A DNA stretch of 64,000 bases from Sphingobacterium spiritivorum (GCF_016725325.1 NZ_CP068083.1:62001-126000); one strand, 5' to 3'; numbered from the stretch's first letter, positions 1-8,887 are shown. Numbers and translations are program-made. Notes: generated by a model from the sequence alone, not told the origin.

Positions 1-2
1 TC

Positions 3-818
3 CTAAAGGATTGCTTCTCTGACACGCACCAATTTTGTCAAAAGACCTTCCAGAAGATCTAAATGAAGCATATTTGCACCATCAGATTTCGCATTAGCTG
101 GATCCGGATGTGTTTCAATAAAAAGGCCGTCTGCTCCTACTGCAATAGCAGCTTTAGCAATGGTCTCGATAAGTTCTGGCTTTCCTCCCGTCACACCCGA
201 AGTCTGATTCGGCTGTTGCAAAGAGTGCGTACAGTCCATTACTGTAGGTACCTGAAATGCTTTCATTTGTGGAATTCCTCTGAAATCCACAACCAGGTCC
301 TGATATCCGAATGTATTTCCGCGATCCGTCAGAAAAACTTTATTATTCCCTGAATCGATTACTTTATCTACCGCAAATTTCATAGACTCAGCAGACAGGA
401 ACTGTCCTTTTTTAATATTGACAACTTTCCCTGTCTCAGCCGCAGCAACCAGCAATTCTGTCTGACGGCATAGAAAAGCAGGAATCTGAAGAACATCTAC
501 ATATGCCGCTGCCAAAGCCGCCTCATGGCTTTCGTGAATATCAGTAACCGTAGGTACTCCAAAAGTCTGCCCTACCTTTTCCAGGATCTTCAATGCTTTT
601 TCATCGCCGATTCCGGTAAATGAATCTACCCTGGAACGGTTTGCTTTGCGGTAAGATCCTTTAAAAATATAAGGGATATTAAGTTTATCGGTAATAGTAA
701 CGATTTTTTCAGCAATGCGGAGAGCAATATCTTCTCCTTCAATTGCACAAGGACCAGCCATCAGAAAAAAATTGGCAGACTGCCCGTTTTTGATATGAGG
801 TAAATAAGATTGTATCAT
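3..818 (-). CDS. kdsA: 3-deoxy-8-phosphooctulonate (Kdo-8-P) synthase
   Basis: This 271-residue cytoplasmic enzyme condenses phosphoenolpyruvate with D-arabinose 5-phosphate to give Kdo 8-phosphate, a precursor of the lipopolysaccharide inner core. The N-terminal GPCAIEG motif places a cysteine at residue 24, the position that is a metal ligand in metal-dependent KdsA enzymes such as that of Aquifex (asparagine in E. coli), so this is probably the metal-dependent class. The KANRSR substrate loop and a GNTFGYQDLVVDF segment are also present. It lies 25 bases after recQ on the same strand and may be co-transcribed with it. kdsD, which makes its substrate, starts 100 bases beyond recQ in the opposite direction. 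The ATG start gives the expected family length and the stop lies inside the window. Confidence 0.96.
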   Translation of the reverse strand: MIQSYLPHIKNGQSANFFLMAGPCAIEGEDIALRIAEKIVTITDKLNIPYIFKGSYRKANRSRVDSFTGIGDEKALKILEKVGQTFGVPTVTDIHESHEAALAAAYVDVLQIPAFLCRQTELLVAAAETGKVVNIKKGQFLSAESMKFAVDKVIDSGNNKVFLTDRGNTFGYQDLVVDFRGIPQMKAFQVPTVMDCTHSLQQPNQTSGVTGGKPELIETIAKAAIAVGADGLFIETHPDPANAKSDGANMLHLDLLEGLLTKLVRVREAIL

Positions 819-843
819 GTAATAATAAAAAAATTCGTTGTTG

Positions 844-3033
844 TTAGTTCCCCAGTTCGGACATAAACTTAATACGCATCAGCTGAATATCCTCATAGGT
901 ATAGTCCGCTTCGCCCAGTTCTTTTAATGCCGCTTCTATAGAATCCACTTCTGCACTTTTGAAATAGTCATACACCTCATCCTGGCGATCCTGATCGATC
1001 ATTTCGTCTACAAAATATCCGATATTTAACTTTGTGCCTGAATTGACTATGGATTCTACTTCTTTCAGAAGATCTTCATAGGATACTCCTTTTGATGAAG
1101 CAATATCTTCCAATCCAATCTTACGGTCTATATTCTGGATAATAGAGACTTTCAGCGCTGATTTATTAGCCGTACTCTTGATAACCATATCCTGTGGACG
1201 ATCAATATCATGATCTTCCACATATTTTTTGATGAGTTCGACAAATGGCGCCCCAAACTTAAGAGCCTTACCTGATCCCACACCATGAATCTGTTTCATT
1301 TCATCCATAGAAATCGGATAGCAGGTACACATTTCATCCAGTGAAGGATCCTGAAAGATAACAAATGGCGGAAGAGATTTTTGCTTAGCAATCTTTTTGC
1401 GCAGTTCTTTCAGCATTTTCAACAATTCGGTATCCATGGCTCCAGAGCTTTGCGCCGGCTCTTCAGAACCATCTGCATCAGCCTTTTCCATAGGTCTGTT
1501 GAGAATAAATTTGATGGCATACGGATTATCAATGTACTTACGTCCTCCGTCAGTGAGCATTAACAGACCGTAATGATCGATATCCTTTTTCAGAAAATTA
1601 GCAAGCTCTGCCTGTCTCAGTACAGATTTCCAGTAAATCACCCCTTGTTCTTTACCTTTACCGAACAAAGCATGTTCATCGTGTTTGTAGGCCGACACCG
1701 GTTGATTAGTCTGTCCCATCAGCACATTGATCATGTGCTGATCGTCAAACTTCTCCCCTTGCTCTTTAATGAATCCCAGTATTTTCAGCAGAGACTCCTC
1801 TGCATCAAAATAGGTTTTCTTTGTCTTACAGTTGTCGCACATATTGTTACAACCAGCCTCATCAAAATTTTCACCAAAATAGTGTAGAATCTGTTTACGG
1901 CGACATACGGCTGACTCAGAATAATCTATAACTTCTTTTAATATCTGTGTACCGATTTCACGCTCTGACACCGGCTTATCTTTCATGAATTTGGTCAGCT
2001 TTTCAACATCTTTTTCAGAATAGAATGTGACACATACTCCCTCACCTCCATCGCGTCCTGCACGTCCGGTCTCCTGATAGTAGCCCTCCATTGATTTTGG
2101 AATATCATGGTGGATCACATATCTGACATCAGGTTTATCAATGCCCATTCCAAATGCTATTGTGGCTACAATGACTTCCACATCTTCCATCAGGAACTTA
2201 TCCTGTGTATCTGCCCGTGTCTTCGCATCCAGACCTGCATGGTAAGGCAATGCTTTGATTCCGTTGATATTTAATACCTCAGCAATTTCTTCAACCTTTT
2301 TCCGGCTCAGACAATATACGATTCCGGTCTTACCCGAATTATTTTTAATAAAACGGACAATCTCTTTAACAACATTCTTTTTTGTCCGTACTTCATAATA
2401 CAGATTGGTACGGTTAAAGGATGATTTGAACAACGTTGCATCCGTCATCTGCAGATTTTTGCGGATATCTGACTGCACCTTAGGTGTGGCTGTAGCGGTA
2501 AGTGCGATAATTGGAATATTTTCACCTATACCATTGATTACCTGCCGGATCTTACGATATTCAGGTCTGAAGTCATGTCCCCATTCCGAGATACAATGTG
2601 CTTCATCCACAGCTACAAATGAGACTATGATCTGTCTTAAAAATTCAATATTCTCTTCTTTTGACAGCGACTCAGGGGCTACATATAACAGCTTAGTCTT
2701 CCCCTGTGTTACATCCTGTTTTACTTTCGTAATTTCTCCCTTATTAAGAGAGGAATTCAGAAAATGTGCAATACTGTCCGTGCCCCCGAATGCCCGGAGC
2801 TGGTCTACCTGATTCTTCATCAGTGCAATGAGTGGAGAGATGACAATAGCAGTACCCTGACTCATAAGTGCAGGCAGCTGATAACATATGGACTTACCCC
2901 CACCTGTCGGCATAATTACGAAAGTGTCTTTTTTATTGAGCACATTTGTAATAATAGCCTCCTGGTCTCCTTTAAACGTATCAAACCCGAAAAAATCCTG
3001 AAGATTATCAAATAATGACTTTTCTATATCCAT
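844..3033 (-). CDS. recQ: ATP-dependent DNA helicase RecQ
   Basis: A 729-residue superfamily 2 helicase that unwinds DNA 3' to 5' during repair and recombination. Walker A MPTGGGKS has its lysine at residue 47, and the DEAH box is at residues 143-146, followed by CISEWGHDFRP. The second helicase domain carries the arginine-finger segment YYQETGRAGRDG. A zinc-binding cysteine cluster (CRRKQILHYFGE, then three further cysteines) follows near residue 380, then the RQC winged helix and an HRDC domain near 540-620. The C-terminal extension of roughly 100 residues after HRDC is typical of the longer Bacteroidota RecQ proteins. It is divergent from kdsD and directly upstream of kdsA. Confidence 0.96.
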   Translation of the reverse strand: MDIEKSLFDNLQDFFGFDTFKGDQEAIITNVLNKKDTFVIMPTGGGKSICYQLPALMSQGTAIVISPLIALMKNQVDQLRAFGGTDSIAHFLNSSLNKGEITKVKQDVTQGKTKLLYVAPESLSKEENIEFLRQIIVSFVAVDEAHCISEWGHDFRPEYRKIRQVINGIGENIPIIALTATATPKVQSDIRKNLQMTDATLFKSSFNRTNLYYEVRTKKNVVKEIVRFIKNNSGKTGIVYCLSRKKVEEIAEVLNINGIKALPYHAGLDAKTRADTQDKFLMEDVEVIVATIAFGMGIDKPDVRYVIHHDIPKSMEGYYQETGRAGRDGGEGVCVTFYSEKDVEKLTKFMKDKPVSEREIGTQILKEVIDYSESAVCRRKQILHYFGENFDEAGCNNMCDNCKTKKTYFDAEESLLKILGFIKEQGEKFDDQHMINVLMGQTNQPVSAYKHDEHALFGKGKEQGVIYWKSVLRQAELANFLKKDIDHYGLLMLTDGGRKYIDNPYAIKFILNRPMEKADADGSEEPAQSSGAMDTELLKMLKELRKKIAKQKSLPPFVIFQDPSLDEMCTCYPISMDEMKQIHGVGSGKALKFGAPFVELIKKYVEDHDIDRPQDMVIKSTANKSALKVSIIQNIDRKIGLEDIASSKGVSYEDLLKEVESIVNSGTKLNIGYFVDEMIDQDRQDEVYDYFKSAEVDSIEAALKELGEADYTYEDIQLMRIKFMSELGN

Positions 3034-3088
3034 TGACTAAGGGAAAATTAAGATAGACTACAACCTTTTTTTAAGTTAAATAATAACT

Positions 3089-3096
3089 TATTTTTG
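3089..3096 (+). promoter_or_regulatory. Candidate -7 promoter element for kdsD
   Basis: TATTTTTG matches the Bacteroidota -7 consensus TAnnTTTG exactly and lies 36 bases before the GTG start of kdsD, in the recQ/kdsD divergent gap. No TTTG is visible at the -33 position, so the assignment rests on one element and on its position. Confidence 0.4.
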
Positions 3097-3132
3097 TGAA
3101 TAAATGAATATATAAAAATAGATATAATATTT

Positions 3133-4098
3133 GTGAAAAACAATACTGAAATCAAAAACATAGCCATTGAAGCCATCGAGCTGGAAGCGCAATCTGTACA
3201 GAATCTGACAAACAATATCAATGAAGATTTTGTAGGTGTTGTACATGAAATCCTTAACCTCAAAGGGCGTGTTATCGTCACCGGAATCGGCAAAAGTGCT
3301 ATCATAGCACAGAAGATTGTAGCTACCCTCAACTCGACAGGTACGCCTTCTATTTTTCTTCATGCGGCAGATGCTATCCACGGAGATCTGGGTATCGTAC
3401 AGCCTCATGATCTGATCATTGCCTTATCAAAAAGTGGCAACACACCGGAAATCAAAGTCCTGGTTCCCTTTTTAAAGCAAACACAAAACAAGCTTGTAGC
3501 CATAGTCGGAAATACCGAATCTTTTCTGGCTCAGCATGCAGATTATATTCTGGATACGACCGTCGAGCGCGAAGCATGCCCCAACAACCTCGCTCCCACC
3601 ACAAGCACTACTGCGCAACTGGCCATGGGAGATGCACTAGCTGTTGTACTGCAGGAATGCCGTGAATTTTCAGACCGTGACTTTGCAAAGTATCACCCCG
3701 GAGGAGCATTAGGTAAGCAACTGTATCTTAAAGTGAGTGATCTTTCAGACCAAAACGGCAAACCTGAAGTTAGCCCTGATGCCTCCGTCAGACAAATTAT
3801 CATTACGATCACGCAGTTTCGCCTTGGAGCCACAGCGGTAATCGATCAGGATACTATTCTGGGTATTATTACGGATGGAGATATTCGCCGGATGCTGGAA
3901 ACGCATCAAGATCTTTCTTCTATTACAGCAAAAGATATTATGGGGAGAAGCCCTAAACTTATTGACAAAAATGAATTAGCTGTCAATGCCCTTCATCAGA
4001 TGAAAGACAATAATATTACGCAGTTACTGGCGACCGAAAATGGAAAATATGCAGGCATAGTCCACATTCAGGATCTATTGAAAGAGGGGATAATCTAA
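3133..4098 (+). CDS. kdsD: D-arabinose 5-phosphate isomerase, KpsF/GutQ family
   Basis: This 321-residue enzyme converts ribulose 5-phosphate to arabinose 5-phosphate, the sugar used by KdsA. An N-terminal SIS domain (residues about 30-180) contains VTGIGKSAIIAQKI and the LSKSGNTPE phosphosugar-binding motif. Two CBS domains fill residues about 200-321. The start codon is GTG: no ATG precedes the conserved N-terminal helix in frame, and the GTG gives the usual family length. Its location next to kdsA/recQ supports a role in Kdo supply rather than in gut-type sugar alcohol metabolism. The antiporter gene follows after 55 bases with no terminator visible between them. Confidence 0.92.
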   Translation: MKNNTEIKNIAIEAIELEAQSVQNLTNNINEDFVGVVHEILNLKGRVIVTGIGKSAIIAQKIVATLNSTGTPSIFLHAADAIHGDLGIVQPHDLIIALSKSGNTPEIKVLVPFLKQTQNKLVAIVGNTESFLAQHADYILDTTVEREACPNNLAPTTSTTAQLAMGDALAVVLQECREFSDRDFAKYHPGGALGKQLYLKVSDLSDQNGKPEVSPDASVRQIIITITQFRLGATAVIDQDTILGIITDGDIRRMLETHQDLSSITAKDIMGRSPKLIDKNELAVNALHQMKDNNITQLLATENGKYAGIVHIQDLLKEGII

Positions 4099-4153
4099 TG
4101 GTGTAAGCAGAGGAGCACATCCTTCATACCTTTTAATTCAAACGCTTACTCAA

Positions 4154-5416
4154 ATGGAATTATACTATACATTTTCTATATTAATAGTCCTGGCAGCTAT
4201 TTTTGCCTACCTCAATCATCGGTTTCTCCGGTTGCCCTCTTCGATTGGCATTATGCTGATTGCATTATTAGTATCCGTATGCATTGTACTTTTCGGAGAC
4301 AGAATAGCGGGCAATGAGATTTCGAAGTTTTCTTCCATGATCACGAAACTTGATTTTTCGGATGTACTGATGGGTGCGATGCTTAATTTTTTACTTTTTG
4401 CAGGAGCTATACATATCAACATTAACGATCTCAAGAGTCAAAAGGGAGCTGTCATGTTCTTCTCCACTTTAGGGGTTGTGATTTCGACCTTCATAGTAGG
4501 TTTGTTGATGTTTTACATCTTACCGGTTCTCAACATCCACCTTCCGCTGATCTATTGTCTGATATTTGGCGCGTTAATCTCTCCTACCGATCCTATTGCT
4601 GTATTGAGTATTCTCAAAACAACCGGTGTGTCCAAAGCTCTGGAAACAAAATTTGCGGGGGAATCCCTTTTTAATGACGGGGTAGCGGTAGTTCTTTTCG
4701 CTGTCTTACTGAATATTGCATTAGGTACATCTACAGATGTGACAATTGCCAATGTAGGCTGGTTATTTGTAAAAGAAGCCGGAGGAGGTCTCGTACTGGG
4801 TATAGCACTTGGTCAGCTCTGCTCCTATCTGATGAGAAAGATCGATGATTATAAAGTTTCGGTACTCATGAGTCTGGCTGTCGTAATGGGAGGTTATCTG
4901 GTAGCTCATTCTTTCCATTGTTCAGGTCCACTTACTATGGTGGCAGCAGGATTAATCATCGGTAACAAAAACAACACGAAGGGTGCTATGTCTGAAGAAA
5001 CAAAAGACTACCTCAATAAGTTCTGGGAACTGATAGATGAGATCCTGAATGCTATTCTGTTTCTGATTATCGGTTTTGAACTGTTAATCATACCAAGCAT
5101 TCCTAATTATTGGATTCTGGGTTTTACTTCTGTAGTACTGGTATTGATTGCACGGTTTGTATCCATATATGTTCCGGGACGATTATTCCCCAAATTAAAT
5201 ATTAATAAAGCAGCAACCACATTACTGGTGTGGGGAGGTTTGCGGGGAGGCGTTTCTATCGCCCTTGCCCTCTCTCTTCCTGTGGGAGAACATAAAGACT
5301 TAGTTTTAGGAATTACCTATTTTGTAGTTATTTTTTCTATATTAGTTCAGGGCTTGACTCTCGGGAATCTGGCCGGTAGAATTAAGAAAATGGCGATACA
5401 GGACAAGTTAAAGTAA
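4154..5416 (+). CDS. CPA1-family Na+/H+ antiporter (NhaP type)
   Basis: A 420-residue inner-membrane protein with about 12 hydrophobic segments along its full length. The FGALISPTDPIAVL segment and the FAGESLFNDGVAVVLF segment carry the acidic residues of the ion-exchange site (the TDP and ND motifs of the CPA1 family). A WGGLRGGVSIALALS stretch near residue 360 is also diagnostic. It has no long cytoplasmic C-terminal tail, unlike the second CPA1 protein at 48303-49880. It probably exports Na+ in exchange for protons. It follows kdsD by 55 bases and may share its transcript. Confidence 0.9.
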   Translation: MELYYTFSILIVLAAIFAYLNHRFLRLPSSIGIMLIALLVSVCIVLFGDRIAGNEISKFSSMITKLDFSDVLMGAMLNFLLFAGAIHININDLKSQKGAVMFFSTLGVVISTFIVGLLMFYILPVLNIHLPLIYCLIFGALISPTDPIAVLSILKTTGVSKALETKFAGESLFNDGVAVVLFAVLLNIALGTSTDVTIANVGWLFVKEAGGGLVLGIALGQLCSYLMRKIDDYKVSVLMSLAVVMGGYLVAHSFHCSGPLTMVAAGLIIGNKNNTKGAMSEETKDYLNKFWELIDEILNAILFLIIGFELLIIPSIPNYWILGFTSVVLVLIARFVSIYVPGRLFPKLNINKAATTLLVWGGLRGGVSIALALSLPVGEHKDLVLGITYFVVIFSILVQGLTLGNLAGRIKKMAIQDKLK

Positions 5417-5488
5417 CAATACTACATCATTTTCGTAATATTGTTGTTAAAAAGGTGTTATAACCCATTGTTTTAAATAGATATAGCC

Positions 5489-5496
5489 TAAATTTG
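5489..5496 (+). promoter_or_regulatory. Promoter -7 element for the DUF1573 gene
   Basis: TAAATTTG matches TAnnTTTG exactly, 39 bases before the ATG at 5536. A TTG at 5468-5470 lies 18 bases upstream of it, close to the expected -33 position. This is the best-formed promoter seen in the window. Confidence 0.6.
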
Positions 5497-5535
5497 GTAC
5501 ATAGATTGATATACTTAACTTAAACAAATTGAAAT

Positions 5536-5910
5536 ATGAAAAATCTCTTCGCCATCGTAGCAGTAGTAATTGCATTCGTAGGATTTACCTCAATGCAGAC
5601 AGGTAAAGGTGAATTTAAATTCGAGAAAGAAACACATGACTTCAACAGCATTCCTGTAGCAAAGCCAGCCTCATATGAATTCAAATTTACAAATGGCGGT
5701 TCAGAACCTATTATCATCTCTGATGTAAAGCCAGCTTGCGGATGTTCAGTTGCTGAATTCACTAAAACTCCGATCAAACCCGGAGATGCAGGTGTAGTAA
5801 AAGTAACGTATAATGCGGCTTCCAAAGGTCCTTTTACAAAAAGTTTTACTGTAACTTCTAACACGAAAACACCAGTAAAAACATTATACATCAAAGGAAT
5901 TGTTGAATAA
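5536..5910 (+). CDS. Secreted DUF1573 domain protein
   Basis: This 124-residue protein begins with a cleavable signal peptide (hydrophobic residues about 3-18, MKNLFAIVAVVIAFVGFTS). The rest is one DUF1573 domain, an immunoglobulin-like fold, with the family pattern PASYEFKFTNGGSEPIII followed by VKPACGCS and PGDAGVVKVTY. Such proteins are common in Bacteroidota and are probably periplasmic or surface-exposed; their function is not known. It has its own promoter and terminator and is therefore monocistronic. A nearly coextensive open frame on the opposite strand (5520-5894) is its shadow. Confidence 0.88.
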   Translation: MKNLFAIVAVVIAFVGFTSMQTGKGEFKFEKETHDFNSIPVAKPASYEFKFTNGGSEPIIISDVKPACGCSVAEFTKTPIKPGDAGVVKVTYNAASKGPFTKSFTVTSNTKTPVKTLYIKGIVE

Positions 5911-5937
5911 CAGATTTCCTTTAAAAAGAAAATTCAC

Positions 5938-5970
5938 AAAGGCATCCCAAACGGATGCCTTTGTTCGTTT
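5938..5970 (+). terminator. Intrinsic terminator after the DUF1573 gene
   Basis: A perfect 10-bp stem (AAAGGCATCC at 5938-5947 with GGATGCCTTT at 5953-5962) has a 5-base loop and is followed by a T-rich run. It lies 27 bases after the stop. Confidence 0.8.
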
Positions 5971-6029
5971 AAGGGGCTTGTACAGATTATATATATCTAA
6001 ATACTAACTGCTAAGTATTAAAAAATTCG

Positions 6030-6037
6030 TAGATTTG
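6030..6037 (+). promoter_or_regulatory. Promoter -7 element for the aminotransferase gene
   Basis: TAGATTTG matches TAnnTTTG, 26 bases before the ATG at 6064. Upstream is AACTGCTAA (6006-6014), a sequence that also precedes the candidate lon promoter at 18783. Confidence 0.5.
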
Positions 6038-6063
6038 GCATCAAAATTTTAGAACAATTTACT

Positions 6064-7263
6064 ATGCCAGCAATTTCAAGTAAAGGCATTCACATGCCCG
6101 CTTCGCCAATCCGTAAACTGACACCATTTGCAGATAAAGCCAAGAAAGAAGGAAAAAAAATCTACCATTTAAACATTGGCCAACCGGATATCGAGACGCC
6201 TCAGATTATGCTAGATGCCATTAAGAACATTGATTTCAAAGTATGGGCCTACACACCTTCAGAAGGGACTGCAGCATATCGAAATAAACTGGTTGAATAT
6301 TACAATAAACTTGATTATAATGTTACAGCTTCAGATATTCTGGTAACTAACGGAGGTTCGGAAGCGATTACCATTGCTATGCAGGCTTGTCTTAATCCGG
6401 GAGAAGAAGTTATTATCCCTGAACCATTTTATGCAAATTACAACGGATTCGCATGTGCTGCAGATATTGTTGTCAAACCTATTATGTCTTATATAGACAA
6501 TGGATTTGCATTGCCTCCTATTGCGGAATTCGAAAAGCTGATTACCGAAAAAACTAAAGCTATTGCGATCTGTAATCCGAATAATCCTACAGGATATCTG
6601 TATTCCCGTGAAGAATTAGAAGCATTACGTGATCTGTGCCTGAAATACGATTTGTTTTTATTTTCGGATGAAGCATACCGCGAGTTTTGTTACGATGGTA
6701 AAGCTTTTATATCTCCTATGCATCTGGAAGGTCTGGAACAGCATGTTGTTATCTTTGACACTGTTTCAAAACGTTACTCTGCATGTGGTGCAAGACTGGG
6801 ATGTCTGGTTACCAGAAACAAGGAATTGTACAATGTTGCCTTAAAATTTGCTCAGGCTCGTTTGAGTCCTCCTGCTGTAGCGCAGATTGCTGCAACTGCA
6901 GCGGTAGATACACCTGACAGTTATTTTGAAGCCGTTTCCAAAGAATATACAGCTCGCAGAGATACTTTGGTAAAAGGACTTAACAGTATTGAAGGTGTAT
7001 TCTGCCCAAATCCGGGAGGGGCATTCTATGTTGTTGCAAAATTACCAATCGATAATGCTGACAAATTCTGTCAATGGATGCTTGAATCATTTTCATATGA
7101 AAATCAAACAGTCATGATGGCACCTGCAACAGGTTTCTACAGTACACCGGGTGCAGGTCTGAATGAGGTTCGTATGGCGTATGTACTGAATCAGTCTGAC
7201 TTAAAAAATGCACTGATATGTCTTGAAAAAGCACTTGCCGAATACCCGGGCAGAGCACTGTAA
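6064..7263 (+). CDS. Class I/II PLP-dependent aminotransferase
   Basis: A 399-residue fold-type I aminotransferase. Visible motifs are LNIGQPDIETP near the N-terminus, the VTNGGSEAI cofactor-phosphate loop, AICNPNNPTGYLYS with the substrate-orienting asparagine, FSDEAYREF with the PLP-ring aspartate, the Schiff-base lysine at residue 236 in DTVSKRYSACGARLG, and the substrate-carboxylate arginine in NEVRMAY. The overall pattern resembles aspartate or aromatic aminotransferases of subgroup I-gamma. The exact amino acid substrate cannot be read from the sequence and the neighbours give no pathway clue. It is flanked by its own promoter and terminator. Confidence 0.9.
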   Translation: MPAISSKGIHMPASPIRKLTPFADKAKKEGKKIYHLNIGQPDIETPQIMLDAIKNIDFKVWAYTPSEGTAAYRNKLVEYYNKLDYNVTASDILVTNGGSEAITIAMQACLNPGEEVIIPEPFYANYNGFACAADIVVKPIMSYIDNGFALPPIAEFEKLITEKTKAIAICNPNNPTGYLYSREELEALRDLCLKYDLFLFSDEAYREFCYDGKAFISPMHLEGLEQHVVIFDTVSKRYSACGARLGCLVTRNKELYNVALKFAQARLSPPAVAQIAATAAVDTPDSYFEAVSKEYTARRDTLVKGLNSIEGVFCPNPGGAFYVVAKLPIDNADKFCQWMLESFSYENQTVMMAPATGFYSTPGAGLNEVRMAYVLNQSDLKNALICLEKALAEYPGRAL

Positions 7264-7290
7264 ATCAAAACATTACAACACCAATAATAT

Positions 7291-7329
7291 TAAAAAGCCT
7301 TTTCATGTTTCTGATGAAAAGGCTTTTTA
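7291..7329 (+). terminator. Strong intrinsic terminator after the aminotransferase gene
   Basis: A 16-bp perfect stem (7291-7306 with 7314-7329) and a 7-base loop end in CTTTTTA, 27 bases after the stop. The A-run on the left arm would let it work on both strands. Confidence 0.8.
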
Positions 7330-7387
7330 ATAAAACAATTTAGCCCGAAGACCGTTTATATAGTAGTAACGATTTAAATGGAATAGT

Positions 7388-7681
7388 ATGGATAAATTGA
7401 AAAAATTTGAGTTGATGGAAAAGATTGTACGTGAACTCGAGGACGTACGTAACAGTCAACAAGCTGTATTAGAAAAAATCGGCAAAATTGAAGTTGACAA
7501 TATTGAACTTGGAGATAAAAATCTGGAAAACACACTTCCGGATATTTACCAGCGTACAGCTGACAATTCAGATGCAATACGGGATTTGTTAAACTCCTTC
7601 CAGGAGAAAACGGACGATTTCGGTGAAAAAAATAATGTTGACAAGCTAAAAGAACAGCAACAAATCAACAGTATAAAATAG
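7388..7681 (+). CDS. Small coiled-coil protein of unknown function
   Basis: I do not recognise this 97-residue protein. It is highly charged, almost free of aromatic residues, and has heptad-like spacing of I, L and V over residues about 1-75 (MDKLKKFELMEKIVREL and later repeats), so it is probably a cytoplasmic alpha-helical coiled coil. There is no signal peptide or membrane segment. It is a real gene on the evidence of an isolated open frame between two terminators and a compact ATG start. It is monocistronic. Confidence 0.65.
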   Translation: MDKLKKFELMEKIVRELEDVRNSQQAVLEKIGKIEVDNIELGDKNLENTLPDIYQRTADNSDAIRDLLNSFQEKTDDFGEKNNVDKLKEQQQINSIK

Positions 7682-7705
7682 TTTTTTTTCAAAATTACAA
7701 ATGAG

Positions 7706-7742
7706 AAAGGGTTGCGAATGTTAATTTGCAACCCTTTTTTAT
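7706..7742. terminator. Bidirectional terminator between the coiled-coil gene and cmk
   Basis: A 10-bp stem (AAAGGGTTGC at 7706-7715 with GCAACCCTTT at 7728-7737) is followed by T6 on the plus strand. The AAA on the left arm gives only a short U run on the minus strand, so it may also end the cmk transcript. Confidence 0.65.
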
Positions 7743-7774
7743 ATTTTGTACTTTTCTGTTCTCTACTTTCAGGG

Positions 7775-8470
7775 CTAAACTACTTTTCGGCCTTCTTTAA
7801 TTTTCTTGTATTCTCCGATTACAAATTCAAGCTGTTCTTCCTGATTGAGATCTGAGTTATCCAGGACAATAGCATCTTCAGCCTGTCTTAGCGGACTTTC
7901 TTCTCGTGTACTGTCTATATGATCGCGGTGAGCCAGATTTTCCATGACATCTTTCATGGTGACTTGCTCTCCTTTAGCTGTTAATTCCAGGTACCTGCGT
8001 TCTGCACGAACCATCGGATCTGCTGTCATAAAGATCTTAAGATCTGCATCCGGAAATACTGTTGTACCTATATCCCGGCCATCCATAATAATATTTCTTC
8101 TCTTCCCTAATTTCTGTTGTTGGGCTACCATAGCTTTCCGTACAGCTTTGAGTGCACTTACTTCACTTACTTTGTCGGAAATATACATCTGACGAATTTC
8201 ATCTGAAATATCTTCATCATTGAGATGTAGCTCCGTTTTTTCAGTATTAGGAATAAAATCTATATGTATAAGATCCAAAGCTTTGTTTATTGCTTCTTCA
8301 TTGTTCATATCGATTTGTTCGCGGATAAAATACAATGTTACTGCACGGTACATCGCTCCGCTATCGATGAATACAAAATTTAATTTTTTAGCAAGAGCTT
8401 TTGCCAATGTACTCTTTCCGCAGGAAGAGAAACCATCTATTGCAATAATAAAATTATGCCGGATACTCAT
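7775..8470 (-). CDS. cmk: Cytidylate kinase
   Basis: A 231-residue nucleoside monophosphate kinase that phosphorylates CMP and dCMP with ATP. The N-terminal P-loop is GFSSCGKSTLAKALA, followed by FIDSGAMYRAVTLYF, the CMP-binding segment. The MDGRDIGTTVFPDADLKIFMTA block and the LID region RRYLEL are present. Length agrees with the family. It starts 3 bases after the stop of the unknown gene upstream, so the two are almost certainly translated from one mRNA that also carries topA. Confidence 0.95.
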   Translation of the reverse strand: MSIRHNFIIAIDGFSSCGKSTLAKALAKKLNFVFIDSGAMYRAVTLYFIREQIDMNNEEAINKALDLIHIDFIPNTEKTELHLNDEDISDEIRQMYISDKVSEVSALKAVRKAMVAQQQKLGKRRNIIMDGRDIGTTVFPDADLKIFMTADPMVRAERRYLELTAKGEQVTMKDVMENLAHRDHIDSTREESPLRQAEDAIVLDNSDLNQEEQLEFVIGEYKKIKEGRKVV

Positions 8471-8473
8471 ATC

Positions 8474-8887
8474 TTAAACATTTCCTCCTATAATGACTCC
8501 AGGCTTGTTAACCAACGGAACCTTTGAGAGATTTTCATCAACAATACTTTCCGGAAGGAAGATGTATTTTTTATCATAAATCACCCCACCAATATAATAA
8601 CTTAACCAATACTCATTTGTCAATCCAAACACCTGATCATCAATAGCTTCTATTTTAACAAACGAAGACGGCGCCACATCTCCGATAAAATGTCGGAGTG
8701 TTGTTGTCTTCACTTCCTTACCATCTTTTTTTCCATAGCCTTTAGAACTGACAAATACATTCTCCAGTCCCTCATTTTTTTCATTGATCAGATAGACTTT
8801 CCAGTTCTGGGAAGTCGGTGTATCTCCCTCGAGTACCACAGAAATCAGAATATCTTCTACAATATTTTCAGGCAAATCTTTTTTCAT
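8474..8887 (-). CDS. Conserved-looking hypothetical protein between topA and cmk
   Basis: I do not recognise this 137-residue protein. It has no signal peptide or membrane segment and a mixed alpha/beta composition. It begins MKKDLPENIVEDILISVVLE and contains NWKVYLINEKNE, DVAPSSFVKIEAIDD and a glycine-rich C-terminus. The tight spacing (25 bases after topA, 3 bases before cmk) shows it is a real member of this operon and suggests a cytoplasmic housekeeping role, which is only an inference. Confidence 0.75.
   Translation of the reverse strand: MKKDLPENIVEDILISVVLEGDTPTSQNWKVYLINEKNEGLENVFVSSKGYGKKDGKEVKTTTLRHFIGDVAPSSFVKIEAIDDQVFGLTNEYWLSYYIGGVIYDKKYIFLPESIVDENLSKVPLVNKPGVIIGGNV

Noticed and set aside
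3048..3408. Two overlapping minus-strand open frames over the start of kdsD
   Set aside because: They run through the conserved SIS domain coding region and have atypical, cysteine-rich translations.
5520..5894. Open frame of 124 codons on the minus strand over the DUF1573 gene
   Set aside because: It mirrors a gene with a clear signal peptide, promoter and terminator, and its own translation has no recognisable domain.
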